Source: Neisseriaceae bacterium (lineage in GTDB: Bacteria; Pseudomonadota; Gammaproteobacteria; Burkholderiales; Neisseriaceae). Taken from it: a stretch of 32,083 nucleotides of DNA. Of this stretch, positions 7,933 through 15,966 are shown one piece after another. The position numbers and the translations under genes were made by a program. Each line of letters starts with the position of its first letter. Position 1 is the stretch's first letter. Under the pieces are notes generated by a model. That model saw nothing but the letters and a program-made list of their open reading frames with translations, did not search any database and had not been told where the DNA came from. Location: NCBI GenBank assembly GCA_030146285.1, contig JASLBZ010000070.1:1-32083 (forward strand). Direction: 5' to 3'.

Positions 7933-9480
7933 TTAAATCACCTTTAAATTGGCCATCATACCCAGATTCTCATGTTCTAAAATGTGACAGTGGAACATGC
8001 GTAAACCTTTGTCTTTTTGTACAATTTGAATCATAACCCGCTCTTTGGGTCTGAGGTTAACTGTATCTTTCAATGCTCGGTAGGGCATTTTTTGTGTCTT
8101 GTTGTTTTGCGTTCTTGAAATCACTTCAAATAATGTGCCATGAATGTGAAATGGGTGGTCCATATGGGAGTTGTTAATCAAGTCCCATGTTTCGATTTCA
8201 CCAGCTTTGCTGACCAAATCCATGCGATTCATCTCATAGCTTTTGCCATTGACCAAAAACATGTTTTGCAACATGGCCATGCCCATCCCCATGTTACTGT
8301 GATCCATGGCTGCCTCGCTGAAGATTACTTGTTTTTTTGCCGTGGCTTTACCCAAAACAGGAAAGCTGCGCAAGGTTTGAGGTAGGTTCGCTGTTTGGTC
8401 ACCGATTTGCAGTTTGCCTAATAAGGTGGTTACTGGTGCTTCTTTGACCATCATTTTGTCTCGGTCATAATACGCACTTTGCAATACATAGTGTTGTTGC
8501 GGTCTTTTTATTCGCAAGACAACTTCCACTCGTTCAGCCGGTACCAAAAGCAATTCATCTGTTGGTGGTAATGGCTTTTCCAGTAAGCCGCCATCACTGC
8601 CAATAACAATCCATTCACAACCAGGAATCTGTAGGCGTAAATACCGTGCACTGGTGGCATTCCAAATGCGAATGCGTTCATTGCCATTCAGTTGAATATT
8701 GGGTTGCAATTGACCATTAATCAAGACAAATTGCCCCTCGCGACCATTCATCCAATCGGTCATGCTATTGCCTGGTATTTTGGCTTGCTTATCCAAACGG
8801 ATGTCTGAAATCATCCAGTGTTGTTCAGGTAAATGAGCAACGGTATCTTTTTTGGCTTTGACAATCAATGTGCCAGCGAGGCCCATATATACCTGTTCTG
8901 AAACAAAGCCATGCGGATGAGGGTGGTACCAATAAGTACCTGCTGAATTTTCAGGCAGCCTGAACTCATACAAACGACTTTGTCCGGGCGCTACAGGGTC
9001 ATGTGGATTGCCATCTTGGTCACTGGGTGCGGGTAAACCGTGCCAATGAACAGTGGTTGGTTGCGAAAGCTGATTGGTAAAGCGAATGCGAACCCAATCG
9101 CCTTCGGTAACCACAATTTGTGGTCCAGGAATTTGGCCGTTATAAGCCCAAACCTCAGTTTGAAAGCCTTGAATGAGAGGCGCATTGGTTTTCTTAGCAA
9201 CCAAATCGGCTACAAACTCTCCTGCAGTAGAGCTCTGGTTTTTAAGCAATGGCAAGGGCGCCAAGGCTTGTGCGCTTTGCATGGCAGAAAGTGGCATGAG
9301 GTTATCATTTTGGCCCATCATGTGCATGCCAGCCATGTTGTGATGGTTCATGCCATCCATATTGCCTGAGCCCATGGGCATGTTATGACCCATCATCATG
9401 TCTTTGGCAATGCTGATGGCAGCAGTTGTACCAAGCAGGCCTAAGCCAGCACCATATTTTAAAATATCACGGCGTTTCAT
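7933..9480 (-). CDS. Tat-exported multicopper oxidase (CueO/CopA-like)
   Basis: A 515-residue three-domain multicopper oxidase. The N-terminus MKRRDILKYGAGLGLLGTTA is a twin-arginine signal, so the protein is exported folded to the periplasm. Residues 28-56 are a Met/His-rich stretch likely to bind or deliver Cu(I). All copper ligands are present: HWH (145-147), HPHPH (186-190), HPFHIHG near 440-450, and HCHILEHENLGMM, which places Cys498 with His497, His499 and His503 and the axial Met508 of the type 1 site. A second Met-rich loop (MDHSNMGMGMAML) sits in the third domain, as in CueO. The expected activity is oxidation of toxic Cu(I) to Cu(II) using O2. AAGGA lies 10 bases before the ATG. It follows a small membrane-protein gene after 44 bases and probably shares its CueR-like promoter. 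A DNA uptake word lies inside the coding sequence. Confidence 0.93.
   Translation of the reverse strand: MKRRDILKYGAGLGLLGTTAAISIAKDMMMGHNMPMGSGNMDGMNHHNMAGMHMMGQNDNLMPLSAMQSAQALAPLPLLKNQSSTAGEFVADLVAKKTNAPLIQGFQTEVWAYNGQIPGPQIVVTEGDWVRIRFTNQLSQPTTVHWHGLPAPSDQDGNPHDPVAPGQSRLYEFRLPENSAGTYWYHPHPHGFVSEQVYMGLAGTLIVKAKKDTVAHLPEQHWMISDIRLDKQAKIPGNSMTDWMNGREGQFVLINGQLQPNIQLNGNERIRIWNATSARYLRLQIPGCEWIVIGSDGGLLEKPLPPTDELLLVPAERVEVVLRIKRPQQHYVLQSAYYDRDKMMVKEAPVTTLLGKLQIGDQTANLPQTLRSFPVLGKATAKKQVIFSEAAMDHSNMGMGMAMLQNMFLVNGKSYEMNRMDLVSKAGEIETWDLINNSHMDHPFHIHGTLFEVISRTQNNKTQKMPYRALKDTVNLRPKERVMIQIVQKDKGLRMFHCHILEHENLGMMANLKVI
8950..8964. other. DNA uptake sequence, near-palindromic (simDUS on minus, kingDUS on plus)
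   Basis: The 15 bases TTCAGGCAGCCTGAA read AGGCTGCCTGAA on the minus strand (8950-8961) and AGGCAGCCTGAA on the plus strand (8953-8964). These are two published dialects of the Neisseriaceae DNA uptake sequence. The site lies within the oxidase coding region. Uptake function is inferred from the exact word match. Confidence 0.65.
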
Positions 9481-9524
9481 TATGTTAATCCTTCAGATTG
9501 GTTGTTAAAGTGAATACTTAAAAA

Positions 9525-9896
9525 CTAAACCAAAGAATGCCGTGGTGGCGGTGTGGGGGGCGTGATAAAAGCAGATAAAAAAGAGATACCATAAAAAACG
9601 GCATAACTGTGCTTATTTGAAGGTGTTACAGGCAATGAATTGCTGTGTATCAAAACCATGGGGCTGGAGCACATCAGCAATAAGCAAGCTGTTAAACAAT
9701 TGCTGCTGTTTTGGATTGGGCTATGGTTGTTGCTGTGATTATTCGAGTGGGATGTCGATGTTGGCATGATGGTACTGCTACTGGTTTGTTGTGTTACAGG
9801 CGCAGCAATGGCATTGATCTCATTCTGATGAAACAGAATGAAGCAGATTGCCAATAGAAACGAAAACACAATGCATGAACTCAGTTTATGCCACAT
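9525..9896 (-). CDS. Small membrane protein in the copper oxidase operon, unknown function
   Basis: A 123-residue protein I do not recognise at family level. Residues 8-30 are a hydrophobic helix or uncleaved signal. Residues 35-63 are a Ser/Asn/His-rich linker with HSNNHSNNHS. Residues 67-88 are a second hydrophobic stretch with Cys residues (NCLTACLLLMCSS). The C-terminus is Pro-rich, ending PPTPPPRHSLV. The Cys/His/Met content and the position directly upstream of the copper oxidase suggest a role in copper binding or sensing. Small proteins of this layout (two hydrophobic segments, a proline/arginine tail) occur in copper operons of other proteobacteria, for example CopL or DUF2946 types, but that assignment is a guess. 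AAGGACA precedes the ATG by 8 bases, and a 19-bp-spacer promoter sits immediately upstream, which supports translation. Confidence 0.7.
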   Translation of the reverse strand: MWHKLSSCIVFSFLLAICFILFHQNEINAIAAPVTQQTSSSTIMPTSTSHSNNHSNNHSPIQNSSNCLTACLLLMCSSPMVLIHSNSLPVTPSNKHSYAVFYGISFLSAFITPPTPPPRHSLV

Positions 9897-9922
9897 GAAA
9901 TGAATGTCCTTAAGATTAAAGT

Positions 9923-9953
9923 ATCTTAAAGCTTACCATTGGGTGAGGGTCAA
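9923..9953 (-). promoter_or_regulatory. CueR/MerR-type promoter of the copper oxidase operon
   Basis: On the minus strand a -35 TTGACC (9948-9953) and a -10 TAAGAT (9923-9928) are separated by exactly 19 bp. This overlong spacer is the hallmark of promoters activated by MerR-family proteins. The spacer holds an imperfect dyad, ACCCTCACC-CAAT-GGTAAGCTT (9929-9950), resembling CueR boxes. The -10 lies 27 bases before the ATG of the small membrane protein. No cueR gene is in the window, so the regulator would act in trans. Confidence 0.7.
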
Positions 9954-10175
9954 TCTGTTCTGAATGTATTTTGTCTTAAAAAGCGTTAAAATTTGTAATA
10001 ACTTAGACCATGATGTCGGGCTTTTTTAAAGAGGTTGGTTAAATTCCATTAACATCTTTTAATGTCATTGGTATTAAATAAAAGAATCTTGTTTTGTTTT
10101 TGAAATTATATTTTTCAAATGAAGCGCTAAATACGATAAAATACCAAGTAATGATGATATTGGTTGAAAAGAATA

Positions 10176-11327
10176 ATGGAAGTAAATACACCTCGTAAAC
10201 GTCGCACGCGACGTCCTTCTTTTGCAAAATTGCTAAAAGCCCACAATGAAAAAGCATTGTTAAAATATTGCGAAATGAATGACCAATCGGCACGTATTAA
10301 GAGTGCTCATGAAGCGGCTCAGTTAATCGGTGAAGCGCAATTATGCAAAGATGAATTGGATGCCATTCAATTGTGTTTGCAGGCATTGGAAATCTATCCG
10401 ATGGCAACAGATGCCTTACTTGGTTTGGTGCAGTGGTGTACATATACCGAAGAAGAAGCAGCAGAGCTTCGCCATTTAGCAACAATGGCTGCATCAATGG
10501 AACAAGGTCTCGATAAGACAGAAAATGATAGTTTGGTGGCTGTTGAAAATCAGTCAATCAATACTCTAGATGCGAGTGATGTGAGCCCTGGCCATACTCA
10601 ATCAACAACTGAGCAATCTGCTCTTGCTTCCGAATTTGAACAAGAGGCTTTGTCACAAGAGTACCAAGCTGTTGAGGACAAATTGGCGATTTACAGTGAG
10701 CCTGAAACGGGTATTTTGACGGTTTCTGGTTTGGATGGCTTGTTTGCTGCTTTGGTGTCTAGCCCAATTTTGTTAACAGGTGAGCAATGGATGCCATTAT
10801 TGTTCAGCGATGGCAGCAAAGCGCCACAATGGGAAAGTACTGAAGAATTCATGTCATTTTTTAATGGCATGACGATTGTGTTGAACCATGCTGCGGATAC
10901 TTTGCAAGACACACCTGAAAAATACATACCCTTAACACGCAAAAGCAATCAATTCAAAAACCCAACAGCACAATCGATTCAAGATTGGTGTCGTGGTTAT
11001 TTGAAGATTATTGGTTTTTGGAATCTAACCGATCAAGATGAAGTTGTTCACAGTGCTTTGGTTAAAATACAGCATTTTGCCAACCCAGCAAACTTTGAAC
11101 AATTGACCAATTTGAACTTGGCAGAACAAGTACAGTTGTTCCTTGATTTGAGTGCATCAAGTTATGCCATTTATACTTATTTTGAAGTACCACGCAATGC
11201 TGAATTGGAATTGGTTGAAAATGCAGAAAAAGCCAAGCAACCCATTCGCAAAGAGGTCGAAATTGGTCGCAATGAAGCATGCCCATGTGGCAGTGGTAAA
11301 AAATACAAACGCTGCTGTTTGTCTTAG
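10176..11327 (+). CDS. SEC-C motif protein with UPF0149/YecA-like domain
   Basis: A 383-residue cytoplasmic protein. It has a very basic start (MEVNTPRKRRTRRPSF) and a helical, TPR-like stretch at about 25-100 (ELDAIQLCLQALEIYPMATDALLGL). A Glu/Ser-rich linker spans about 110-170. The middle region contains LTVSGLDGLFAALVSSPILL and WMPLLFSDG, then WCRGYLKIIGFW, matching the UPF0149/YgfB-YecA fold. The last 17 residues are a canonical SEC-C zinc motif (CPCGSGKKYKRCC) like that at the SecA C-terminus. SEC-C motifs bind zinc and can contact SecB or ribosomes; the precise role of this family is unknown. I prefer the ATG at 10176; an in-frame TTG at 10164 would add four residues. A strong terminator follows. 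Confidence 0.8.
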   Translation: MEVNTPRKRRTRRPSFAKLLKAHNEKALLKYCEMNDQSARIKSAHEAAQLIGEAQLCKDELDAIQLCLQALEIYPMATDALLGLVQWCTYTEEEAAELRHLATMAASMEQGLDKTENDSLVAVENQSINTLDASDVSPGHTQSTTEQSALASEFEQEALSQEYQAVEDKLAIYSEPETGILTVSGLDGLFAALVSSPILLTGEQWMPLLFSDGSKAPQWESTEEFMSFFNGMTIVLNHAADTLQDTPEKYIPLTRKSNQFKNPTAQSIQDWCRGYLKIIGFWNLTDQDEVVHSALVKIQHFANPANFEQLTNLNLAEQVQLFLDLSASSYAIYTYFEVPRNAELELVENAEKAKQPIRKEVEIGRNEACPCGSGKKYKRCCLS

Positions 11328-11342
11328 TTTTTTGTGAATGTT

Positions 11343-11376
11343 AAAAAGCCTGCTCAATTGATGAGCAGGCTTTTTT
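11343..11376. terminator. Terminator between SEC-C gene and convergent lipoprotein gene
   Basis: The arms GCCTGCTC (11348-11355) and GAGCAGGC (11363-11370) are extended by A5 on the left and T6 on the right, with a 7-base loop. The A and T runs make it usable from both strands, serving both converging genes. Confidence 0.9.
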
Positions 11377-11397
11377 GATTGCGGCTTTAAAGAAAGC

Positions 11398-11772
11398 TTA
11401 TTTTGCAGTTGCTAGAAGTTTTAACTCTTCATTGGCTTGTTTACATGCTTCTTCAGCATTTTTCTTGTCAGCTTCAGGCATGGTTGCCCATTGCTCTTGT
11501 GTATTTTTGATGGCTTCTTTAAATTTCACGGCCATATCAGGGTTTGCCACCGTAATTTGATTCATGGTTTCAATGTACTCTTGGCATGGTGCTGGAATGG
11601 CTGCGTTTTCAGCCACAGTCGGCTCAGGTGCTTTTGCTGGTGCAGATGATTCAGTTGTTGATGCTTCTGTTGATGACGCAACAACAGCAACATCTTCTTT
11701 TTTCTCTTCAACTTTGTCAGAACAAGCTGACAATGCCATGGAGGCCATCAAAACCAATAATAGTTTTTTCAT
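11398..11772 (-). CDS. Small lipoprotein, DUF5339-like
   Basis: A 124-residue predicted lipoprotein. Residues 1-17 form a type II signal peptide (MKKLLLVLMASMALSAC) with lipobox LSAC and Cys17 as the lipidated residue. Ser18 and Asp19 follow it, and an Asp at +2 (Asp18 in the mature count) would favour inner-membrane retention, though this rule is not universal. Residues 25-60 are a low-complexity Ala/Ser/Thr/Glu/Pro linker. Residues 60-124 are a compact helical domain with two cysteines (PAPCQEYIETM and AEEACKQANEEL) that could form a disulfide. The arrangement resembles DUF5339 lipoproteins of Neisseriaceae, Pasteurellaceae and relatives; the function is unknown. AAGGGGAAA lies just before the start. 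Confidence 0.8.
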   Translation of the reverse strand: MKKLLLVLMASMALSACSDKVEEKKEDVAVVASSTEASTTESSAPAKAPEPTVAENAAIPAPCQEYIETMNQITVANPDMAVKFKEAIKNTQEQWATMPEADKKNAEEACKQANEELKLLATAK

Positions 11773-11982
11773 TTCGTATTTCCCCTTTGTAAATATTTTT
11801 ATTTAATAATCGGATATTAGCACCGAATATCTAAATTTCAAAGAAAATAAAATGGCGCCATCTTTAACGCTTTGATGTTGGGTTCTTAAAATTAGCCTCG
11901 GGCCGATGCCATCCAAAAGAGCGCTGTAACAGATTAAGCGAATAGAACGAAAAATTTATTCTAAAGAGATATTAAAAGTTAT

Positions 11983-12002
11983 ATGGAATATTGAAATTCC
12001 AT
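11983..12002. promoter_or_regulatory. Possible operator upstream of the citrate transporter gene
   Basis: An inverted repeat, ATGGAAT-attgaa-ATTCCAT, lies 58 bases before the transporter ATG. A TATTAT hexamer (12011-12016) just downstream could be its -10. No terminator-like T run follows, so it may be a regulator binding site. The evidence is symmetry and position only. Confidence 0.3.
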
Positions 12003-12059
12003 TTTCATGGTATTATTTGCCAATTCAAAAAAATAAAATCCATTAGGAGGAGAGAGTAG

Positions 12060-13433
12060 ATGCTGACCATTATTGGCTTGTCCATTATTTTTGTCATTGT
12101 AATTTTGTTGTTAACAGAAAAAGTCTCACCCGTTATTTGTTTGATTTTGGTGCCATTAATTGGTGCCATCATCGCAGGTTTTGATTTGGAAACCATTTCC
12201 AAATACTTCACTTCGGGTATCGCTTCGGTCATGCAGGTTGCCATTATGTTTGTGTTTGCCATTTTGTTTTTTGGCATCATGAATGATGTGGGTTTGTTTG
12301 ATCCTTTAATCAAAGGCATGATTCGTTTGACCCGTGGCAATGTGATTGCGGTGACGGTGGGCACTGTTTTGATTTCAATTGTTGCCCAATTAGATGGCGC
12401 TGGTGCCTCGACTTTCTTATTGGTGGTTCCACCATTATTGCCTTTATACAAGAAATTGCGCATGAACCCGTATGTATTGTTTTTATTGCTAGCGGCTAGT
12501 GCTGGTTTAATCAATATGTTGCCTTGGGGTGGGCCGATTGGTCGAGTGGCTGCAGTATTGGAAATGGATGCGCGTGACTTGTGGATTGGCTTGATTCCAG
12601 TGCAAATTGTGGGTGTGGTATTGATACTGGGTTTGGCCGTGATTATGGGTATTTTGGAAACACGCCGCATTCGCAAAACAGATGCGCAATTAATCACGAC
12701 AGGAACGGTGAATTTTAAAGAAGATTTGGATACCAGCCTTGGTGTACAAGGTGATGAAGCTGCGGTTGCTTATGATTTTAGCGAAGAGCAATTGGATGAA
12801 AATCGACAATCCTTACTAAGACCTAAATTATTTTGGGTTAACGCTGTTTTGTTTATTGCCATTTTGGTGGTATTGGTTATGGGCTTGTTACCAGCAGGTT
12901 ATATTTTTATGATTGGTTTGTCTGTTGCTTTATTGATTAACTATCCACAACCGGCAGCACAAATCGAGCGCATCAGTGCCCACTCAGGTGGTGCCATCAT
13001 GATGGCCAGCATTATTCTGGCAGCAGGTTCTTTTCTAGGCATCTTGCGTGAGTCTGGTATGTTAATTGCCATTGCCAATCAGCTGGTGAATATTTTACCT
13101 TCATCATTGCTGCCGCATCTGCACATTATTATTGGCATGATTGGTGTTCCTTTGGAATTGGTGTTGAATACGGATGCTTATTACTTGGCACTTTTCCCTG
13201 TGGTTGAACAAATTACAACTCAGGCTGGTGTGGCTTCAACATCTGCTGCATATGCAATGGTAATCGGCAGTATTGTTGGTACCTTTGTTTCTCCATTCTC
13301 ACCTGCATTGTGGATGGGTTTGGGACTGGCAAAGCTGTCCATGGGCAAACACATTAAGTTTTCATTCTTTTGGATTTGGGGCTTGTCGGTATTGTTATTG
13401 TTAATTTCGATTGTCATGGGAACGGTCCAATAA
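12060..13433 (+). CDS. CitMHS-family citrate/divalent-metal:proton symporter
   Basis: A 457-residue inner-membrane protein with roughly 11-12 hydrophobic segments in two repeats. Family marks include the N-terminal LLTEKVSPVICLILVPLIGA, then FGIMNDVGLFDP, the conserved loop QLDGAGASTFLLVVPPLLPLY (about 105-125) and NMLPWGGPIGR (about 152-162). The second half repeats the pattern with SPFSPALWMGLGLA. CitMHS transporters import citrate complexed with Mg2+, Ca2+ or other divalent metals together with protons. A central hydrophilic loop (about 200-250) separates the halves. Translation is supported by a strong AGGAGG upstream of the ATG, and a terminator follows at 13466. No citrate-specific two-component system or lyase is adjacent, so citrate is a family-level assignment and a related tricarboxylate or dicarboxylate is possible. 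Confidence 0.85.
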   Translation: MLTIIGLSIIFVIVILLLTEKVSPVICLILVPLIGAIIAGFDLETISKYFTSGIASVMQVAIMFVFAILFFGIMNDVGLFDPLIKGMIRLTRGNVIAVTVGTVLISIVAQLDGAGASTFLLVVPPLLPLYKKLRMNPYVLFLLLAASAGLINMLPWGGPIGRVAAVLEMDARDLWIGLIPVQIVGVVLILGLAVIMGILETRRIRKTDAQLITTGTVNFKEDLDTSLGVQGDEAAVAYDFSEEQLDENRQSLLRPKLFWVNAVLFIAILVVLVMGLLPAGYIFMIGLSVALLINYPQPAAQIERISAHSGGAIMMASIILAAGSFLGILRESGMLIAIANQLVNILPSSLLPHLHIIIGMIGVPLELVLNTDAYYLALFPVVEQITTQAGVASTSAAYAMVIGSIVGTFVSPFSPALWMGLGLAKLSMGKHIKFSFFWIWGLSVLLLLISIVMGTVQ

Positions 13434-13826
13434 TTGCATTGTTCCGCTTAGGATAAAGACGTTTAAAAATGCCTTGGCTTAAAGCCAAGGCATTTTATTT
13501 TATTTCGACATACAAATGCAATTGATGTGTGTTGTGATGGGTAGGCAAAAAACAAGCACCATTGTGTTTTAGTTGTATAAAAATAACAAAAATTTAAAAA
13601 AAATTACATATATTAAAAAAATGACATCCAGAAGAGGAAAAGCTTAGTAATTGTATCGTCAATGAAAATAATGGTGATGCATATCAATACATTCGTTTTG
13701 CAAATACAGATAATTAACTAGATGGATATACCTAAAAATGGGTGCCATTTATCAAAATTAACACTGTAAATTCAATAATGTCTTGGTTATGATGAACTAC
13801 ACACACGCAGTTAATGAGGAACAATA
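13434..13826. other. Intergenic region between citrate transporter and small orphan gene
   Basis: The first 70 bases hold the transporter's terminator (13466-13500). The remaining 320 bases are AT-rich with short A and T runs and no open frame of note. They presumably hold the promoter of the 68-residue gene; a TTATGAT near 13787 is a weak -10 candidate without a convincing -35. Confidence 0.5.
13466..13500 (+). terminator. Rho-independent terminator of the citrate transporter gene
   Basis: The arms AAAATGCCTTGGCTT (13466-13480) and AAGCCAAGGCATTTT (13482-13496) are perfectly complementary, followed by ATTT. It lies 33 bases past the stop codon. Confidence 0.9.
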
Positions 13827-14033
13827 ATGCCAAAATCTTTAATCCAAATAAAACAAAAAATATTCTCTATTCATGAAAAAACAGAAAAAAATACGGACAT
13901 TGATCTAGAGGTCAAGCGGATGATGTTGTCCGCGTATTCTCATGTTTTGGTGGTGATTGATCATGAAATCAACAAACGCATGCGACAGGACATTTCCCGA
14001 ACATTGGGTATTCCTTATGATGAGGATGTGTAA
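13827..14033 (+). CDS. Small hypothetical protein (68 residues)
   Basis: I do not recognise this protein. Its 68 residues (MPKSLIQIKQKIFSIHEKTE at the start) are strongly charged and predicted helical. The stretch SAYSHVLVVIDHEINKRMRQ in the middle is followed by DISRTLGIPYDEDV. There is no signal peptide, membrane helix or cysteine. Support for a real gene comes from GAGGA seven bases before the ATG, normal-looking codon use, and a dedicated terminator about 110 bases downstream (14140-14177). It is monocistronic. The helical, charged character would fit a small cytoplasmic adaptor or DNA- or RNA-associated protein, but this is speculative. Confidence 0.6.
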   Translation: MPKSLIQIKQKIFSIHEKTEKNTDIDLEVKRMMLSAYSHVLVVIDHEINKRMRQDISRTLGIPYDEDV

Positions 14034-14139
14034 CGGGTTTGTTTTTGTCAATTTGATTTTTTGATGTTTCAGGATGGAAAAACACACACTAGAAACATGT
14101 TGAAATAAATAAGATAGGTATTCTTATCCAATAAAAAAC

Positions 14140-14177
14140 AGCTCAAACCAGTATGCTGTATGGTTTGGGCTATTTTT
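14140..14177 (+). terminator. Rho-independent terminator of the 68-residue gene
   Basis: The arms AGCTCAAACCA (14140-14150) and TGGTTTGGGCT (14161-14171) pair with one G-T wobble around a 10-base loop, followed by ATTTTT. Confidence 0.8.
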
Positions 14178-14313
14178 ATGGGTGCTCATGGATGCTGTTG
14201 TACTGTTAATCAATTGGTTTTGGGTGGTTAAAATACTATCCGTTGTGTTATCGAATGACTACGATGTGGTATTGTGCGCATCAATGTGAATGTGAATGGG
14301 ATTGAAAGAAAAC

Positions 14314-15030
14314 ATGCAACGTACTGAACGATTACTGCTGCTATTGCAATTATTGCGTGCTTATCGATTTCCCGTTCGAGCACAGGTGTTGGCAAATGAG
14401 CTGAATATCAGTGTGCGCACGGTGTATCGGGATTTAGAAATATTGCGCTCACAAGGTGCAAATATTCAAGGTGAGCCTGGCTTAGGTTGCATTTTGGTGG
14501 AAGATGTCTCTTTGCCACCATTAACCTTGAATCAATCTGAATATGAGGCTTTGGTATTGGGTTTGCGCTGGGTGTGTCGGCATACTGATGAGCATCTGGT
14601 CAATGCAGCCAAAAACCTTTTTCATAAAATTCACCATGTCTTGCCTGAAACTTTAAAGCAAGCTGTTGAGCAATCACCATTATTGGTTGGCAGCGAATAT
14701 GTGCCACAAAGCAATGAAAATCAGTGCATTCATGTTCTGAGGCTAGCAATTCAACAGCAACAGGTTGTCGCCATACAGTATTTTGATTTAAAAGATCAAT
14801 TTACCGAGCGTAGGATTTACCCTGTGGGATTGGCTTATTTTGAAGCCGTGCGGCTGGTTATTGCCTGGTGTGAAGTGCGAGGTGCGTTTCGAAACTTTCG
14901 TGTCGACAGAATTCAAAGCATTGTGGCAACCAACGAGCAATACCAACCGAGCCGACAAATATTATTGCGAAAATGGTTTCAAGAAACGGGCATACAGAGC
15001 CAAGAGTTTTATTTGGATGCTGTGGACTAA
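14314..15030 (+). CDS. YafY/DeoR-type transcriptional regulator with WYL domain
   Basis: A 238-residue cytoplasmic regulator. Residues 1-60 form a DeoR/HTH_11-type winged helix (MQRTERLLLLLQLLRAYRFP, then LANELNISVRTVYRDLEILR). From about residue 130 a WYL ligand-sensing domain follows, with AIQQQQVVAIQYFD, ERRIYPVGLAYFEAVRLVIAWCE and FRNFRVDRIQSI. WYL domains sense small ligands or nucleic acids and act as switches in regulators. I start at the ATG at 14314, which gives the family's usual RRTERLLRLLQLL-like opening and is preceded by GAAAGA; another in-frame ATG at 14296 lacks a ribosome-binding site. The nearest downstream gene, a glutathione S-transferase 280 bases away on the same strand, could be a target. 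Confidence 0.88.
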   Translation: MQRTERLLLLLQLLRAYRFPVRAQVLANELNISVRTVYRDLEILRSQGANIQGEPGLGCILVEDVSLPPLTLNQSEYEALVLGLRWVCRHTDEHLVNAAKNLFHKIHHVLPETLKQAVEQSPLLVGSEYVPQSNENQCIHVLRLAIQQQQVVAIQYFDLKDQFTERRIYPVGLAYFEAVRLVIAWCEVRGAFRNFRVDRIQSIVATNEQYQPSRQILLRKWFQETGIQSQEFYLDAVD

Positions 15031-15113
15031 GTGCTGTTTTGAAATCGAGCGTTTTGATACGGCACTGAAAGTAAACTCAATAATAACAAAGTGTTAATGG
15101 TTTGTGGATTTTG

Positions 15114-15148
15114 TTCGCTTGAATTTAGGCTGCCTGAAATCAAGCGAA
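15114..15148. terminator. Palindrome built around a DNA uptake word, likely terminator of the WYL gene
   Basis: The arms TTCGCTTGA (15114-15122) and TCAAGCGAA (15140-15148) enclose AGGCTGCCTGAA (15127-15138), which is itself nearly symmetrical. The whole 35 bases form a palindrome with only two mismatched pairs and a central base. In Neisseriaceae, uptake words are often placed in hairpin terminators. This one lies 84 bases past the WYL-regulator stop. The trailing T/A run is short. Confidence 0.6.
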
Positions 15149-15311
15149 AATACGCAATTCGTATGGTTTTGCATGGTAATTTATTTAGTTTAATGACCAT
15201 GCTGATTCATGGCTCAAATATCACTGGCGTTGCATGGACTACTGACACTTTCTGACACAAGCTGTGTTTACAATCTTTTCATCGACATAGTTCACAACAA
15301 AGGATGATCAA

Positions 15312-15941
15312 ATGATTGACATAACACTGTATACCCACCCTCATTCTCGTGGCGTCACTGTTTCTTGGATGTTAGAAGAGTGCGATGCACAATACAAAGC
15401 AGTACCATTGCAATTTCGTACTCAAATGAAAACACCTGAGTATTTGGCGATTAATCCCGCAGGCAAAGTTCCAGCGTTAAAAGTAGGCGACATGGTCGTG
15501 ACTGAGACAGCAGCCATTGTGATGTATTTGGCCGATGTATTCGTGAATAAAAAGTTGGCGCCGGCTGTCGATGAGCCAAAGCGAGGCGAATACTACAAGT
15601 GGATGTTTGTTTTGTGCAATCAATTTGAACCCGCATTGACAGACATCATGTTCAATATTCATGTAACCGAAGACATGCGTTTTGCATTGGGCTATCCTGA
15701 ATTGGATGTGATTGTAAAACAAGTAACGCAGCAGTTAGAACAACATGATTATTTGCTGGGTGATTCATTTTCAGTGGCAGACATGATGTTGGCTGCGTTA
15801 CTGGCTTGGGCATCAGAGCACATTAAAATCATGACTTTGAACGAAACTTTGGCAGCATACCTAAAAAAAGTAACCAGCCGTCCTGCTTTTATTCGTTCAC
15901 AAGAGTTAAATGCAGGCTATTTGAGTCAGCTACCTGCATAA
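15312..15941 (+). CDS. Glutathione S-transferase family protein
   Basis: A 209-residue soluble protein with the two-domain GST layout. The thioredoxin-like N-terminal domain (about 1-80) starts DITLYTHPHSRGVTVSWMLE, where the Ser/His around residues 10-12 are candidate glutathione-activating residues. It contains NPAGKVPAL with the conserved cis-proline and TETAAIVMYLAD, equivalent to the (E/Q)S motif that binds the glutathione gamma-glutamyl group. The all-helical C-terminal domain includes LLGDSFSVADMMLAALLAW, the family's N-capping box with Asp. It probably conjugates or reduces electrophiles with glutathione; the substrate is unknown. AAAGGATGATCAAATG gives a reasonable ribosome-binding site. 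A terminator follows 25 bases after the stop. Confidence 0.88.
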   Translation: MIDITLYTHPHSRGVTVSWMLEECDAQYKAVPLQFRTQMKTPEYLAINPAGKVPALKVGDMVVTETAAIVMYLADVFVNKKLAPAVDEPKRGEYYKWMFVLCNQFEPALTDIMFNIHVTEDMRFALGYPELDVIVKQVTQQLEQHDYLLGDSFSVADMMLAALLAWASEHIKIMTLNETLAAYLKKVTSRPAFIRSQELNAGYLSQLPA

Positions 15942-15966
15942 TACAATCAAGTGAGTAAACGCAGAT

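Noticed and set aside
9040..9369. 109-codon open frame on the plus strand within the oxidase gene
   Set aside because: Antisense shadow of the Met/His-rich oxidase coding region; no independent support.
12005..12697. 230-codon open frame on the minus strand
   Set aside because: Lies opposite the citrate transporter gene; low-complexity Asn/Thr/Ile/Lys-rich translation typical of the antisense of a hydrophobic gene.
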